From Fen-7 sp041494285 (GTDB lineage Archaea > Halobacteriota > Methanosarcinia > Methanotrichales > Methanotrichaceae), in the NCBI GenBank assembly GCA_041494285.1, contig JBGQAL010000001.1, forward strand, positions 1 to 59,450: a stretch of 59,450 nucleotides of DNA. Direction: 5' to 3'. Shown in pieces: positions 1 through 8,637 of the stretch (position 1 is its first letter; each line of letters starts with the position of its first letter). A model generated the notes under the pieces. The model did no database searches. It saw only the letters and a list, made by a program, of their open reading frames with translations, and was not told the origin of the DNA. Position numbers and translations under genes: made by a program.

Positions 1-135
1 CCGATGAGCTTGGTGCTTGGGAGCAAGATCGGAATGCAATCGGGGCAACAGTAAGATGGAAATTCAATAAAAATGATGCCAGGGCAAAACTCCAGAGGCA
101 TTACCTTAACTTGCAAAATTAATGTTCCTGAGCAC
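1..135 (+). mobile_element. 3' end of an IS630-type insertion sequence
   Basis: The first 135 bases contain the end of a transposase frame (stop at 120-122) followed directly by GAGCAC (130-135) and a TA dinucleotide (136-137). The same sequence inverted, TA then GTGCTC, begins the insertion sequence fragment at the other end of the window (59315-59322). Inverted ends abutting TA fit the TA target duplication of the IS630/Tc1 group. The element starts outside the window. Assignment to IS630 is an inference from the protein tail and the TA flank. Confidence 0.6.
3..122 (+). CDS. IS630-type transposase, C-terminal fragment (partial, runs off the left edge)
   Basis: The frame is open from base 3 to the TAA at 120-122 and gives 39 residues beginning DELGAWEQDRN and ending KLQRHYLNLQN. 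The core WKFNKNDARAKL resembles the W-F-T/S-x-x-DAR-x-KL-x-x-LYP tail that closes many IS630-family transposases. The protein would cut and paste the element at TA sites. The catalytic DDE residues lie upstream and cannot be seen, so activity cannot be judged. Confidence 0.55.
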   Translation, partial: DELGAWEQDRNAIGATVRWKFNKNDARAKLQRHYLNLQN

Positions 136-137
136 TA

Positions 138-660
138 GTCGGTCCCGTTTAATTTCAACTCTGCCAAAGCGATGTGGTCTGGTATTTTAATCCCCTCTAC
201 GTTGCAGATTCGTTTGTCTTAATATAGAATGTTTGCCTATGATCCCGCCAAGGTACATAAGGGGGAGTGCACGTACTTGTCATGAAGTTAGCTATATAAG
301 ATTATACAACTATTCAAATAGTCCCAGACTCAAAAAACATTATCCTAATATTTTGTTCTCGTTGCCCCAAGGGTTGCGCTCCCGTTTCTACACCACAGCA
401 GATAGCGGTTATCAGTATCGGCTGAAGGCTGGAATTGTGCCTATAATGTATTGAAATGCCAGTATGCTCTCATCACGTCTGTGACTATCCAGGTCAAAAG
501 AGAAAATGGGCTGGAAGATGTGTAGGTTATATGTACTTACTTGCTTCAACTATCTTTATCTCCTCTCCGATCAGCGCGTATGTCTCCTAAACCAGGCCAT
601 CGATCTGCGAACTAGTACTGGCACATCTTCCTTCGGAGAATCCTAAAACCCCTTCCACCT
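138..660. other. Non-coding stretch downstream of the insertion sequence
   Basis: About 520 bases lie between the insertion-sequence end and the stop of the trans-sulfuration gene. One 73-codon frame (233-454, plus) exists, but it has no ribosome binding site and no recognisable motif. I see no RNA gene, long repeat or clear remnant here. Confidence 0.4.
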
Positions 661-1845
661 TCATACCATATCAAGAGCCTGATCCAGATCGGCTATGATG
701 TCTTCGGCATCTTCAATGCCGACAGAGATCCTAACTAGGCCGTCGGTTATTCCGATCTTTAGCCTCATATCTCTGGGCACTATTGCATGGGTCATTGAGG
801 CTGGATGCTGGATCAGCGTGTCCGTGGACCCCAGGCTGACCGACAGGAGGCAAAGCTCCACTCCATTAATGAGGCTACGTCCAGCCTCCACACCTCCCTT
901 TAACTCAAAGGAGAGCATGCCGCCGTAGCCGCTCATCTGCTTTCTGGCAGTGTCGTGCTGGGGGTGACTGGTTAGACCCGGATAGCTGACCCATTCCACC
1001 AATGGATGCGACTCCAGGAACTGGGCCACGGCCATGGCGTTAGATGCATGCCTTTCCATTCGCAGGTGTAGCGTCTTGAGACCGCGGATGCACAGCCATG
1101 CCTCGTGAGGGCCCATGGTTACGCCCAAAAGTGTTGTAGGCCGGCTCATGGATCTGATTAAGTCTTTGGATCCAACGACCACTCCTCCAAGCAGGTCGCT
1201 GTGGCCACCTATGTACTTGGTGCAGCTCTCCACCACCAAATCCGCACCTAGCTCCAGTGGTCTCTGGAAGTAAGGCGAGGCGAAGGTGTTGTCCACAACT
1301 GATATGGCACCGGCATCTCTCGCAATCCTAGCTATCTCTCGTATGTCGCAGACCGACATTGTTGGATTGGCTGGCGACTCAAGGAAGACCATCCTTGTGC
1401 TGGACCGAAATGCGGTCTTCACCTCTTCCAGATTGGTGGTATCCACGAAGCTCACATCGATGCCGAGCTTTGGCAAAATGGAGGAGAACAGACCGTAGGT
1501 GCCTCCATACAAGACGCTTGAGGATATTAGATGGTCTCCACTTTTCAGTTGGGAAAGGACAACAGCGGTCTCTGCAGCCATTCCGGAGGAGAAGGATAGT
1601 CCAGCCTCACCACCCTCAAGGGACAACATCTTCTCGATGAACACAGCATGAGTAGGAGTGTTCGGCGGAGACCGGACATATCTGTATCCAGGCTCTTTTC
1701 CTGAAAATATGGCTTCGGCTTGCTCAGCGCTGTCGAATAAGAAGGTCGATGTTTGATAGATAGGCGTGGTGTGAGCCCTGTACTCTGGGCTCGGCCCCTC
1801 TCCGGCATGGACGCATCGTGTGCCGAAGCTCAAATCTTCTTTCAT
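661..1845 (-). CDS. Trans-sulfuration family PLP enzyme (cystathionine gamma-lyase/synthase or methionine gamma-lyase type)
   Basis: This is a cytoplasmic PLP-dependent Cys/Met metabolism enzyme of about 394 residues, normal for the family. Visible signatures are YRYVRSPPNTPT in the N-terminal arm, SGMAAETAV, the VVDNTFASPYFQRP loop with the PLP-binding aspartate, and the Schiff-base lysine in SCTKYIGGHSD. The open frame begins at 1905, but a TATA-like GATATAAA box sits at 1881-1888 inside that extension, which puts transcription start near 1858. ATG at 1845, giving MKEDLSFGTRCVHAG, is therefore preferred and matches the usual family start. Which sulfur substrate it uses (cystathionine, homocysteine precursor or methionine) cannot be told from sequence. 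It stands alone, convergent with nothing on its left. Confidence 0.9.
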   Translation of the reverse strand: MKEDLSFGTRCVHAGEGPSPEYRAHTTPIYQTSTFLFDSAEQAEAIFSGKEPGYRYVRSPPNTPTHAVFIEKMLSLEGGEAGLSFSSGMAAETAVVLSQLKSGDHLISSSVLYGGTYGLFSSILPKLGIDVSFVDTTNLEEVKTAFRSSTRMVFLESPANPTMSVCDIREIARIARDAGAISVVDNTFASPYFQRPLELGADLVVESCTKYIGGHSDLLGGVVVGSKDLIRSMSRPTTLLGVTMGPHEAWLCIRGLKTLHLRMERHASNAMAVAQFLESHPLVEWVSYPGLTSHPQHDTARKQMSGYGGMLSFELKGGVEAGRSLINGVELCLLSVSLGSTDTLIQHPASMTHAIVPRDMRLKIGITDGLVRISVGIEDAEDIIADLDQALDMV

Positions 1846-1880
1846 CCGATCATCAATCCTTGTTTTAAGTTGGTGCTGTT

Positions 1881-1888
1881 GATATAAA
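1881..1888 (-). promoter_or_regulatory. TATA box for the trans-sulfuration gene
   Basis: The minus strand reads GGTTTATATCAAC here. With the archaeal TATA-to-start distance of about 26 bases, transcription would begin near 1858, thirteen bases before the ATG at 1845. This decides the start codon of the downstream gene. Confidence 0.45.
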
Positions 1889-2065
1889 CCTTTAACTTTA
1901 GGCAATCAAACGAACGTAAAACTAACCCGTATGAAAAATAATCTGCAAGACAGTCTGCAGAATAAGGTACAAGCTACAAAGCCATTGTAGAGCTATCCGC
2001 AGATCTTCAGCGAATCTTGAGGTAGGAGACCACTATTCTCAAGGCCATCAATCCGGATCATCCAA

Positions 2066-4066
2066 TCAGGTCGTCTTACACAAATTACGAAATATCTTTG
2101 ATGCCTCGGCGGCGGCAATGCAACCCTTTGCGCATCTTCCGCAGCGGTTGCACCTATTTTCATCAACAGAGAACGTCGCTCCAACCGTAATGGCTTTTCT
2201 TTTACAGCTTTTCTCGCATATTCTGCAGCGAGTGCACGTTTGGACACGCAGTACTGTCTCTACAACCATCATGAGAAGATCATCGGCTTTTTCTTTTGAA
2301 GCGACTACAAGAAGATGCCCATCGGCAAAGATGGTGCACTTGCCGTCTTTGGTTTCAAGGATCGCAGTGCCTAGATCCTCCGAATATTTCACAGTTCCAA
2401 GTACGTTCAAGGCATTGGCCACATCCGAGAATGGATGGTTTTGGGGAACTGCAAGGTTTGCCTCGATGGAATAGCCAGCTCCACAGGGAGACCGACCTTT
2501 TACGATATCGAGCCCCACTTCTTTCTCCCTTCTACCAGGACCAACCTTCAGGTCGATTCCGTGAGCCTTTGCGATCTCCAAGATCTTGGGCGGATGGGAG
2601 CGCCACCGCCAGAAGCCCCAGTCTACGTGTCTTATGTCCATCGAGCTTGCATTTGCCCAGTCTTGCAGGTATGAGGTCCATTTTTCATAAAGCTCTGGAT
2701 GCGTCCTCTTCGTATTCGCAAACTCAGACTGCAGAGATGCCGGGCAGAGCCAGCAGCCAATTCTCTCATAATCCTTTTCGTAGAGGGGGTTAGGCTCAAG
2801 ATTGTTCCAGTAGATGTAGAGCATGACCTCAAGAGCTTTCCAATTGCGTATTGGGCTGAGGGTGATCTGGTTCGGGACGAAGGGGTTCTTCTCCACGGCA
2901 CCAATTCTGGAACGGCTGAAGGACTCGTAGATCCTTCTTCCATCAATGGTCACACAGCCCTGTGGGTAGTGGTGCTGGATGAATGTCGTCAGCGGCCCAA
3001 GCTTGTTGGTCTTACAGCACCACCGAAAGTCCTTTGCCGGAGGGCCATAGTTTTGGACATCCTCGAAAAACTTGTTCTCCCCTTCGATCAGACGAAGGTT
3101 GAGATCATGAGCCTTGGCAAGGCTGTGCACGTAGTCCACAGTATCCGGAAACTCCAGCTTGGTGTCGATGAACAACACTTCTGCTTTCGGGTGAACCTTG
3201 AGGCCGAGACATAGGCAGGCAAGGCTGTCCTTTCCGCCGCTGAAGGAGATATTAACAGGAAGTTTTGATTGTGAGATAAAATCTTTCAGCTCTCTTATTG
3301 CTTCATTCTCTAGCCGTTTCAGGTGTGCCTCGTTGGCCAGAATCACGTCTTCCCTGCCTGGGGTGCATTCGTGAAGCTTGAACTGCTCCTTGGTCAGCTC
3401 TTTCGCTCTGATGGAGACCGCAGCGTTGCCCTTCTTGCGAACTATCCCTACTCCAGTGTATTTCCCTATTCTCAGGATAACGGATTCGCCTTCTGTCAGA
3501 TCATCGGGCTGTTTTATGATGTCCTCTTTTTCAATCCACTTTCCTTTGATGTGTCCTTTCAGCAGTTCCTCGTTGCAAATAACAACGTTTTTAGTAGCAA
3601 TATCAACAAGCATGGCCGCCCCGGCAAGCTCCAGGTCTAGCCGAAAGGATCCTGTTGTTATGTCGAACCATAGGGTAGCTATGTGGTGGCCGTCAATGAA
3701 GACCTGGTCCCTTCTGTCGATGCCAGCTATCTTGTTCAACAGGATTGGGCGTTTGTCAAGGAAGCTCGCCCACCCGTAACTCTTTGTGAACATCTCCTTC
3801 AGCAAATCCCTCCCGGAGCTTGAGCAGAGACGGACGTCTGAAGGAGGCGAAAGATAGATGGGCTTGCCTGAGTTTCCGCAGATGGAGCACCTTATGGAGA
3901 GCAAGGGGACGTTGCAGGTCTCGCACCAAAAGATCTCGTTGCTACCGGGATCGAAGGTCTTTCCCCTCTCTTCTCTTTTTACAGCTCTAACTCTATCGCC
4001 TCGCTCCCTGGTAGACTGTCTAGAGACGGCTTGTCCGGGGATGGATTGTCTTGGACGGATTCTCAT
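2066..4066 (-). CDS. PAPS-reductase-like PP-loop protein fused to zinc ribbon, PUA-like region and 2x[4Fe-4S] ferredoxin
   Basis: This is a 666-residue fusion. A zinc ribbon lies near residues 48-64 (WCETC, then CSIC). A PUA-like region follows near 150-235. The PP-loop ATPase signature SFSGGKDSLACL sits near residue 256, with FRWCCKTNKLGP and CWLCPASLQSEF further on as in PAPS-reductase relatives. Two Cys-x2-Cys-x2-Cys-x3-Cys ferredoxin motifs lie close to the C terminus (CTRCRICEKSC and CNRCGRCAKGC). Archaeal proteins of this architecture are commonly annotated as phosphoadenosine phosphosulfate reductase, but the PUA and zinc parts suggest an RNA-linked or thiolation reaction. True PAPS reduction is only one possibility. 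The gene is monocistronic as far as can be seen. Confidence 0.85.
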   Translation of the reverse strand: MRIRPRQSIPGQAVSRQSTRERGDRVRAVKREERGKTFDPGSNEIFWCETCNVPLLSIRCSICGNSGKPIYLSPPSDVRLCSSSGRDLLKEMFTKSYGWASFLDKRPILLNKIAGIDRRDQVFIDGHHIATLWFDITTGSFRLDLELAGAAMLVDIATKNVVICNEELLKGHIKGKWIEKEDIIKQPDDLTEGESVILRIGKYTGVGIVRKKGNAAVSIRAKELTKEQFKLHECTPGREDVILANEAHLKRLENEAIRELKDFISQSKLPVNISFSGGKDSLACLCLGLKVHPKAEVLFIDTKLEFPDTVDYVHSLAKAHDLNLRLIEGENKFFEDVQNYGPPAKDFRWCCKTNKLGPLTTFIQHHYPQGCVTIDGRRIYESFSRSRIGAVEKNPFVPNQITLSPIRNWKALEVMLYIYWNNLEPNPLYEKDYERIGCWLCPASLQSEFANTKRTHPELYEKWTSYLQDWANASSMDIRHVDWGFWRWRSHPPKILEIAKAHGIDLKVGPGRREKEVGLDIVKGRSPCGAGYSIEANLAVPQNHPFSDVANALNVLGTVKYSEDLGTAILETKDGKCTIFADGHLLVVASKEKADDLLMMVVETVLRVQTCTRCRICEKSCKRKAITVGATFSVDENRCNRCGRCAKGCIAAAEASKIFRNLCKTT

Positions 4067-4265
4067 GAATTGTCACTGGCGATGCCGTCAAGGATATTTA
4101 ACTTTTGGCGACGAAACAGAAGGAAGCAAACGGCTGCCCCTCCAAATCGGCCTTGATGCGATCGGAAACGTTCTGATGCTATCTGCATTGTTGGGAAAAA
4201 AAAATCAATGAACAAATCGCTGCGTTCTTCAGGCGTCGATGTCCTTGCCGTAGGACTGGACGAAC

Positions 4266-5342
4266 CTATCCTTGGTTCTTGCCTCCAAAATCCAAAATAG
4301 CCTCAACAATCCTCTGGCTGGCATCGCCCTTGCCGAACATCTCCCTCTGCTCGCTTTGAGGATCAAATGAGCATGCAGCGCTGACGATTTTCTCCTTATC
4401 GGCACCAACCAAGACGTTCCATCCATCCTCGACAGTCTCCACCCATTCCGTCTCGTCCCTCATGGTTATGCAGGGCACCTTCAGCATGTACGCCTCCTTC
4501 TGAACTCCACCAGAATCAGTCAGGATCCTACGAGCGCTCCTCTCCAGCAAAAGCATATCCAAATACCCTACCGGTTTTATGACCCTGACTTCTTTGTTTA
4601 ACCTGTCCCAAAGAGCTCCATCACGTAAGCGTTTCTCAGTCCTAGGGTGGCAGGGTAATAATACATCATCCATCTCACAAAGGGCATCAATTATGCTCTT
4701 CAGCCTCCCTGAATCATCGGTGTTCTCAGCCCGGTGGACTGTGGCCAGATAGTATTCTTTGGGCTTCAGATCTAGATCATCCAAAATCCCTGAACTCTTC
4801 TCTGCAATCCTTATGCAGTCTCTAAGGATATCAGCCATGACGTCTCCGGTGAGGTGGACTCCTCTGATTATCCCTTCCTTCTTGAGGTTCTCAACCGCTG
4901 TCTCGGTTGGGCAGAAGAGCAGGTCTGAGCAGTGATCTACAAGGACTCTGTTAATCTCCTCTGGCATGTTTCTGTCAAAGGAGCGAAGCCCCGCTTCAAC
5001 ATGGGCCACGGGCATTTGCAGCTTCGTTGCCGCCAGAGCGCCGGCAAGAGTTGTGTTGGTATCTCCGAAGACGAGAGCCATGTCCTGCTTCTCTTTCACG
5101 AGGACGTCTTCAATCCCCTTTAGCATCTCCCCCGTCTGGTGGCCGTGACTTCCCGAGCCTATCCCTAAATGGTAATCGGGTTCGGGTATGCCTAGCTCCC
5201 TGAAGAATATCTCGTCCATCTCGTAGTCGTAATGCTGCCCAGTATGGATTATCAGCTCCTCGGCATCCTTTCTGATCTCTCTTGAGACGGGTGCTAGCTT
5301 TATGAAGTTCGGCCTTGCTCCAACTATTGATGCGATTTTCAT
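4266..5342 (-). CDS. wecB: UDP-N-acetylglucosamine 2-epimerase (non-hydrolysing)
   Basis: This 358-residue cytoplasmic enzyme interconverts UDP-GlcNAc and UDP-ManNAc for surface glycan precursors. The start MKIASIVGARPNFIKLAP, HTGQHYDYEM, VEAGLRSFD, ATVHRAENTD and SGGVQKEAYML are family hallmarks and the length is normal. The ATG at 5342 lies 77 bases after the end of endA. In methanogens the product usually feeds N-glycans of S-layer proteins; the strongly glycosylatable S-layer gene at 26 kb would be a plausible consumer, which is inference. Confidence 0.93.
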   Translation of the reverse strand: MKIASIVGARPNFIKLAPVSREIRKDAEELIIHTGQHYDYEMDEIFFRELGIPEPDYHLGIGSGSHGHQTGEMLKGIEDVLVKEKQDMALVFGDTNTTLAGALAATKLQMPVAHVEAGLRSFDRNMPEEINRVLVDHCSDLLFCPTETAVENLKKEGIIRGVHLTGDVMADILRDCIRIAEKSSGILDDLDLKPKEYYLATVHRAENTDDSGRLKSIIDALCEMDDVLLPCHPRTEKRLRDGALWDRLNKEVRVIKPVGYLDMLLLERSARRILTDSGGVQKEAYMLKVPCITMRDETEWVETVEDGWNVLVGADKEKIVSAACSFDPQSEQREMFGKGDASQRIVEAILDFGGKNQG

Positions 5343-5419
5343 GCGCGCCTGCTTGAAAAAGTAATTAAATCTTAGTCTATTGAATCTGTTCGGATAATCT
5401 GTATTTGATATCTAAAATG

Positions 5420-6481
5420 CTACGGCCTCAGTCTCCTAATCTCCAGATATTTTACTTCTCCATCAGAATACGCGAACACCATCTGCTTCCTGACGCTGTG
5501 CGCCAACCGGACCGCTCTGGACACGGCTTGTAGGTGGAATATGTGATCTTCCGGAACCGCGTGGACAAGGTACTCGGAGTGGGGCACCGACAACAGGCCC
5601 TGTACCTGCTTGTAGACCCTGAAATGGGAGCCGAACTTGAAGCCTGTCTTGACCACCAGATTGCGGTCTCGCAGATCCTTGTATACCAGGTACTTCAGAT
5701 CGAAATCCTGCTCGATCGTCCTTGCCTTAATCCTGAAGCTATCAAAGTCGAGAGGTGCTCCAGACCGGTCTGACAGCCGTACCAATCCCCTCTCAAGCAG
5801 GTAAGCGGACTCAACAAGAGAGAGCTGGAGTCGACCACCAACAGGCTGGCCATAGAAACCTTGCTCGTGGAAACGCTTTGAGGCAGACTCGTCCCAGAGA
5901 ACCACCCGGTCTTCCAGCAGGGTGGCCACTCCACCCGTCTGGGCTACTTCCATCTGTCCTGTCATGGACTTCTCTCTGGCCTCGTAGAAGGTGATGTCGC
6001 TCTCCTCATCGACAATGGCCAGCATAAGCTTCTTTCTCATCTGGCTCGAAACGCGTACCGGTTGTAAGACCTCTTTAAGGGGTAGAGGCGTTCGCTCTGA
6101 AATCACCAGGACATAGAACTCGGCCGGAGACTTGCCAGGATGTCCCCCTCGGGGGTAAACCCGGAAATCCGGCCTTCCCGGCTGAACGATGTACCCCCTC
6201 TCGCGGAGGTCCTTGTAGACCACGTACCTGAACTCGAATCCTTTCTCCAGGGATGAAGAGATTTGGAAAAGGGCCTGGAAGTCCAGCTCTGGGCCATCAG
6301 AGGCGGAAAGGACACCGATCCTGGATCTGTCGAGGAGATAGGCAGCCTCCACCAGGGACAGCTCCAGGCCTTGGCCCGTAGGCCGACCGAAGTAGCCTTG
6401 GTTGTAAAGTTCCGGCAAAGCTTTCGGGCCAAGCAGGACCCTATCGCCCAACAGCTTGCCGGATATTATCTCCTCTGCCAT
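5420..6481 (-). CDS. endA: tRNA-splicing endonuclease, fused two-repeat form
   Basis: The protein has 353 residues made of two copies of the endonuclease fold (about 1-175 and 190-353), each with the pattern LSLVEAAYLL...VYKDLR. This is the duplicated form that works as a homodimer in several euryarchaea. It cuts introns from pre-tRNA at bulge-helix-bulge sites. Only the second repeat keeps the catalytic surroundings: GFKFGSHFRVY, the histidine of HSEYLVH and the lysine of VRKQMVFA. The first repeat is the structural pseudo-catalytic unit. The gene begins five bases after the GAPDH-like gene, so the two are probably co-transcribed. Confidence 0.92.
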   Translation of the reverse strand: MAEEIISGKLLGDRVLLGPKALPELYNQGYFGRPTGQGLELSLVEAAYLLDRSRIGVLSASDGPELDFQALFQISSSLEKGFEFRYVVYKDLRERGYIVQPGRPDFRVYPRGGHPGKSPAEFYVLVISERTPLPLKEVLQPVRVSSQMRKKLMLAIVDEESDITFYEAREKSMTGQMEVAQTGGVATLLEDRVVLWDESASKRFHEQGFYGQPVGGRLQLSLVESAYLLERGLVRLSDRSGAPLDFDSFRIKARTIEQDFDLKYLVYKDLRDRNLVVKTGFKFGSHFRVYKQVQGLLSVPHSEYLVHAVPEDHIFHLQAVSRAVRLAHSVRKQMVFAYSDGEVKYLEIRRLRP

Positions 6482-6486
6482 GAGTC

Positions 6487-7641
6487 TTAGCAGCTCAGCT
6501 TGTCCGACCAGATGCCGTGCATTGCGCCGATGGCCTTGTCCACGGTGCTGTGGACCTTGTCCGCCGGGTAGCCGCCCGATAGCAAATAGGACTCCACGTG
6601 GTTAGGAACGGCGATGGACATCTGTTCGACCATGGATACAGTCTGCAGAATGGTGAAGTCGCCAAACTTGACCGGAATTATCGCATCGGAGACCAGGAGC
6701 TCGAAGATCTCCGGGCTGATGGGCCGCTCTATGCCTGAAAGGAAAGCCTCAAGGATCTCGCTGGTCCACTCATGCTTTCTTCCCTCGTCCTGGTAGGGCA
6801 TGACCACTACCTCTCGTGTCTTTGCGAACTGCTCTACCAGTTGAGCAGGCGCGACGGAGCCCTTGAAGACCATGTTCAGGAAGTTGGTGTGCGGAACTGT
6901 CGTTGGCACCTTGCTGGCCCGGATGGAGAAGTTGACCTCCTCGAATACCGTTCCAGCATCTTTGCCTTGATGACCGGCTCCCTTGCCGAACTGAATGGCG
7001 GATGGGGAAGCCTTGACTACTGTGTGGGGATCACCATGCCTCCTGTCGATGTTTCCTAGCATTGCCACAAGCCCGAGGGGCCTCGCAGCCAGAGCGAGCC
7101 TAGATAGACCAGTGGTGTTGCAGCTTGTACACTGGACGAGCTTTGGCTTGGATTTAATGAACATATCATAGTTCTCAAGGCCGAAGAAGAACTCCCGTGC
7201 GAAGTCCGACTTTAGCTCATCAGAAATCTTTGCTTTCTTATCGGTCAGAGCCTTCATGAGGGCGGGGCGGTCTGCCCCTCCCATCAGGGAGACGAAGCAG
7301 TCGTGAGCCAGTGCGGACTCGACATAGGGGAGCTCTTCGTCTCCAGGTGTCCCTACCATGACGAAATCCGATGCCCCAAAGAAGTCGTCGTAGCCGCCCT
7401 CTATCTTGACCCCAGCCTTCTCCCATTTCTCTCTGTCAGAATTATCGCTCACATAGGCCTTTACACCGTCGCAGAGGCGACCGATCTTGGCCATCATGGA
7501 CTTGGCCCTGGCGTGAGGCTTTCGCACAAGGATATTGAGGTCTCCACTTATTCCTGCAGCCTCCTTGACCTGGTGCAGAGCTAGGATAGTCCTTTTGTTC
7601 TCCGTCCCATCAAACCCGACAAATCCAGCATTCGATTTCGT
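6487..7641 (-). CDS. Archaeal type II glyceraldehyde-3-phosphate dehydrogenase homologue, divergent; ACG start proposed
   Basis: The catalytic-cysteine motif SCNTTGLSRL and the later VPTTVPHTNF match archaeal type II GAPDH. Two things are unusual. The Rossmann motif expected as NGYGTIGKR is replaced by GFDGTENKR, and the HH after the Cys loop reads GHQGKDAG. The first conventional start is GTG at 7527, which would delete the first beta strand. The frame stays open to a stop at 7678-7680, and the homologous N terminus (KSNAGFVGFDGT) is encoded. At 7639-7641 the codon is ACG, exactly where ATG is expected, with GGAGG at 7649-7653 and seven bases of spacing. I therefore propose start 7641 (384 codons), either a true ACG start, a mutated ATG or a sequence error. 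Enzymatic function of this divergent copy is uncertain. Confidence 0.7.
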   Translation of the reverse strand, partial: TKSNAGFVGFDGTENKRTILALHQVKEAAGISGDLNILVRKPHARAKSMMAKIGRLCDGVKAYVSDNSDREKWEKAGVKIEGGYDDFFGASDFVMVGTPGDEELPYVESALAHDCFVSLMGGADRPALMKALTDKKAKISDELKSDFAREFFFGLENYDMFIKSKPKLVQCTSCNTTGLSRLALAARPLGLVAMLGNIDRRHGDPHTVVKASPSAIQFGKGAGHQGKDAGTVFEEVNFSIRASKVPTTVPHTNFLNMVFKGSVAPAQLVEQFAKTREVVVMPYQDEGRKHEWTSEILEAFLSGIERPISPEIFELLVSDAIIPVKFGDFTILQTVSMVEQMSIAVPNHVESYLLSGGYPADKVHSTVDKAIGAMHGIWSDKLSC

Positions 7642-7648
7642 ATTGACT

Positions 7649-7653
7649 CCTCC
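7649..7653 (-). promoter_or_regulatory. Shine-Dalgarno site positioning an ACG start
   Basis: On the minus strand GGAGG is followed by seven bases and then ACG AAA TCG. Nothing else in the neighbourhood uses this strong site, so it supports translation starting at 7641 rather than at the GTG at 7527. Confidence 0.5.
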
Positions 7654-7881
7654 ATTTCCAACTTCAAGGATCTCGTGCTACGGTGTCTCCCCGTTCTGAC
7701 CGAGGTTAATTCTCTGTTGTCATATACCTGGATGTCTCCCCAAGTAAGACGATTGTGGCTGTGTTTCTCCTTTTTCCAAGATCAAGCATCGATATCCAGG
7801 TAGGATCGCTTCTTAGGCATTTGACTCTCTTGACCGTATTTCAATCTTTCCGGGAAAAGATGGTCAGATTTTCGAACGCAG

Positions 7882-8424
7882 CTAGCTTTGGCCGAACGTG
7901 TCTAAAATCCTCTTGGCGATGAATTCTGCACTATGTTCGGGGTCCATCATCGAGGAGTTCACATCGATCTCTGGGTTCAGAGGCTCTTCGTAATCTACGT
8001 TTACGCCGGGAACAGCCGCTCTCTCTTGGACAGCCTTCTTGTAGATGTCCTTAGGTGCAAACTCCGCCTTCCTTTTGGCCTCACGGGCCATGCATGTATC
8101 GATGTCTGCTCGGATGTAGACCTCAGCGAAATCGAGCACCAGTCTTCTGGCAAGATCACGGTACCGGCGCCGGTTTGCTGTGGCATCCACAATCACATTT
8201 CTTCCGGCCTCGGCCAGGAGCATGGCCATGTACGCAAGGCTGGCGTACACTATCTCTCGTTCCTCATCAGTGTACTTAGGATCGGGGGTGACCACCCTTC
8301 GGATCTCGTCTAGCTGGAGGATCTTAACCTTAATCCCTTTTTCAGATAGAAGTGCCTTGACTGCCTTGGCGATCGTGGTCTTACCACAGCCAGGAAGGCC
8401 AGTGAACCATACAACCCAGGCCAT
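7882..8424 (-). CDS. cysC: Adenylylsulfate (APS) kinase
   Basis: This 180-residue P-loop kinase phosphorylates adenosine 5'-phosphosulfate to PAPS. The Walker A motif GLPGCGKTT lies at about residues 8-16, followed by the LQLDEIRRV and VIVDATANRRRYRD segments typical of CysC, and KDIYKKAVQ. The length is that of the stand-alone kinase. No ATP sulfurylase is beside it. The PAPS-reductase-like fusion 3.8 kb downstream could be linked, but the two are not in one operon. Some archaeal CysC homologues act in other nucleotide or cofactor sulfation roles, so pathway placement is open. Confidence 0.87.
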   Translation of the reverse strand: MAWVVWFTGLPGCGKTTIAKAVKALLSEKGIKVKILQLDEIRRVVTPDPKYTDEEREIVYASLAYMAMLLAEAGRNVIVDATANRRRYRDLARRLVLDFAEVYIRADIDTCMAREAKRKAEFAPKDIYKKAVQERAAVPGVNVDYEEPLNPEIDVNSSMMDPEHSAEFIAKRILDTFGQS

Positions 8425-8558
8425 AATTGATCAGAGCTCCGGCTCGAATAAATAACCATTCCTAAGGCTTTGCGGCTTTTTAGTCTTATTAAAAGTGAAA
8501 TCAAAAGGCTACTGGAATCAAGAAACACTGCCCTCAAATTCTGAAATCGAACAAAAGA

Positions 8559-8567
8559 TTAATATAA
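8559..8567 (+). promoter_or_regulatory. TATA box for the MC1 gene
   Basis: AAAAGATTAATATAAG around 8554-8566 is an AT-rich TATA/BRE-like element about 70 bases upstream of the MC1 start. The leader carries the strong ribosome binding site TGGGAGGT at 8623-8630. Confidence 0.4.
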
Positions 8568-8637
8568 GTGTATTTGATATATAGACATGCAGCAAGACTT
8601 ATGGCCCTGTGCATATGGGTATTGGGAGGTATAAAAT

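Noticed and set aside
233..454. 73-codon frame downstream of the left insertion sequence
   Set aside because: No ribosome binding site, no recognisable motif and unusual residue composition; more likely chance.
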